Shown: positions 62,917 to 64,000 of the stretch, in pieces
How positions within the stretch are numbered: position 1 is the stretch's first letter
Layout of the letters: each line of letters begins with the position of its first letter
Assembly: GCF_900157365.1 (NCBI RefSeq)
Contig: NZ_FUEZ01000004.1
Coordinates: forward strand, 3,812,966-3,876,965
Direction of reading: 5' to 3'
Source of the DNA: Mycobacterium numidiamassiliense
GTDB lineage: Bacteria > Actinomycetota > Actinomycetes > Mycobacteriales > Mycobacteriaceae
DNA: 64,000 nucleotides
Program-made: the position numbers and the translations under genes
The notes under the pieces: model-generated
The model's input: the letters and a program-made list of their open reading frames with translations, nothing else
What the model was told of the DNA's origin: nothing
Databases searched by the model: none

Positions 62917-63732
62917 ATGATTCACAGGTTCTGCATTAGTCATACGGAGCCTTTGTTGCCCGAGAGTTGGTACGACGATTGCATCGCTCTTGGGGATTTC
63001 CAACCCGACTCCGTACTTCACGTACGACAACTTGATCAGTTTTGGCACGAGGCTAGACCGATGATATACGGTAGCGCCGGAACGTACGTCTTGCCGATCG
63101 CAATTGAGAGATTCGCCGATGATGCCAAGCTTATTGAGATTTGTTCCTACAGGAAGAGAATCCTCCCCTCTTCTGAGGGAAGAGAATCCGTAGTATACGG
63201 AGGGATGAGGGAGTTAAGCTTTGGGAAATTCCAAAAGGAAGCCGAACTATCGGTATTCATTCCCAGAGCTGACTTAGAGTTTTTGGTTTCCCCTCCTCTA
63301 TATCTCGAAAAATCGGTAATTAAACACTATGTGCAGGAGCAAGTTATTGACCGCAGGGATGTTGTCGATTACACGTCGCTAGCGGTAGAGATGGGCGTGC
63401 TGGATTCGAATTCCACATCAGAATTCTTGGCCGCAAAGCATTGCATTCCTGGTGGAGTTGAACTCGGGATCTACCCGAAGGCATGGTTAACACGCCAGCT
63501 GTCAAGCCTGGAGCTTATCGGCAAGCAGTTCCTTTGTCGATACGGCGATCGCGTGAAAAAATATGACATGCGTAAAGTAAGATCAGTCTCATTTCTCTCA
63601 GAGTGCCTAGGGTCTTTCCTTCTAATTAGTCATCTTATGGAAAAGTATTCTAACAACATTCCAGCCGATATATTTGGGTATTTGACTGTGGCGGTAGAAG
63701 GTAATTCAACGTACTCCCTTGGAGTAAAGTAA
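62917..63732 (+). CDS. Hypothetical protein, AT-rich, probably acquired
   Basis: 271 aa, ATG at 62917 (MIHRFCISHTEPLLPESW). Predicted soluble, mixed alpha/beta, without a signal peptide or transmembrane helix. Distinct stretches include RQLDQFWHEARPMIYGSAG and YGGMRELSFGKFQKEAEL. Codon use is clearly unlike the rest of the window (many AT-ending codons such as TTA, ATA, AGA and TCT), which points to horizontal transfer. The opening ISHTEPLLP and the gene's place beside glycan genes suggest a polysaccharide-related role, but I recognise no family and assign no function. Confidence 0.7.
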   Translation: MIHRFCISHTEPLLPESWYDDCIALGDFQPDSVLHVRQLDQFWHEARPMIYGSAGTYVLPIAIERFADDAKLIEICSYRKRILPSSEGRESVVYGGMRELSFGKFQKEAELSVFIPRADLEFLVSPPLYLEKSVIKHYVQEQVIDRRDVVDYTSLAVEMGVLDSNSTSEFLAAKHCIPGGVELGIYPKAWLTRQLSSLELIGKQFLCRYGDRVKKYDMRKVRSVSFLSECLGSFLLISHLMEKYSNNIPADIFGYLTVAVEGNSTYSLGVK

Positions 63733-64000
63733 GCCGTACGTTCTGGTTGTCCTCCTTCCGCGCTTGTTGACGTCGCAGCAGACACTCCAGGAGGATTCGA
63801 TTGAGGGCCGCTCATCTGCGGCATTTCAAGCCAGGAGCGCGTAATTGTCGCGCCTGCGACAACGGCTTTCGCAGCCTGCCGCACGGATTGTGCGAAGCCG
63901 ATCCCGACGAAATCTACAACCGGACAGAGCCCGGTCGGCCTGTCATTCAAACAACCGGTCGAGGCGTTCGAGAACGTCGCGCTCGACATGCTCAATCTGC
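63733..64000. other. Right edge: possible C-terminus of a minus-strand gene
   Basis: From the window edge the minus strand reads QIEHVERDVLERLDRLFE and stops at 63943-63945. The charged helical sequence could be the end of a gene that starts outside the window, but 18 codons are too few to identify it. The rest of this stretch shows nothing I can support. Confidence 0.25.

Noticed and set aside
1..64000. tRNA or rRNA genes, CRISPR arrays, intact insertion sequences, replication origins
   Set aside because: Looked for cloverleaf ends, spaced short repeats and transposase motifs; none was found. The large repeats are NRPS modules, not mobile elements.

Overview
The window is a high-GC mycobacterial chromosome segment, most likely from a slow-growing, glycopeptidolipid (GPL)-producing species of the M. 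avium complex or M. simiae type. The left ~13.4 kb has the order known from M. tuberculosis Rv1540 to Rv1529, read in reverse: rluD-like, lspA, ansA, dinX, ileS, an Rv1535 homologue, an Rv1533-like nitronate monooxygenase, an Rv1531-like AhpD-fold protein and a FadD24-like fatty acyl-AMP ligase (FAAL). Three extra genes (two SAM methyltransferases and a small membrane protein) lie between dinX and ileS. Two riboswitches are readable on the minus strand: a T-box before ileS and an M-box (Mg2+) before the Rv1535 homologue.

From 11.7 to 59.2 kb is a lipopeptide biosynthesis and export locus. A FAAL and a divergent fully reducing MAS/Pks5-like polyketide synthase can supply an acyl chain. Three giant minus-strand NRPS genes follow, in transcription order mbtH-mps1 (C-A-T-E-C-A-T-E-C), mps2 (A-T-E-C-A-T-R), and a second mbtH with a second mps1-like NRPS (C-A-T-E-C-A-T-E-C). 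Mps1 plus Mps2 gives four modules, three epimerases and a terminal reductase, the architecture expected for the GPL core D-Phe-D-allo-Thr-D-Ala-L-alaninol. The third NRPS is a duplicated Mps1 with all visible catalytic motifs intact but a different first A-domain code, and its last C domain has no A domain next to it.

Divergent from mps1 lies an export operon: mmpS4-mmpL4a-mmpL4b, then drrA-drrB-drrC. The genes overlap by 1-4 nt within mmpS4-mmpL4a and within drrABC.

The right end (59.5-64 kb) resembles a degraded polysaccharide or lipooligosaccharide locus: a family 2 glycosyltransferase, an FkbM methyltransferase, a GDP-mannose dehydratase pseudogene with two frameshifts and a lost C-terminus, and an AT-rich hypothetical gene that looks recently acquired.

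The main novelty candidate is the duplicated mbtH-mps1 unit. It could make an alternative first half of the lipopeptide that feeds the single Mps2. It also forms an 18.48-kb-spaced direct repeat whose recombination would delete mps2.
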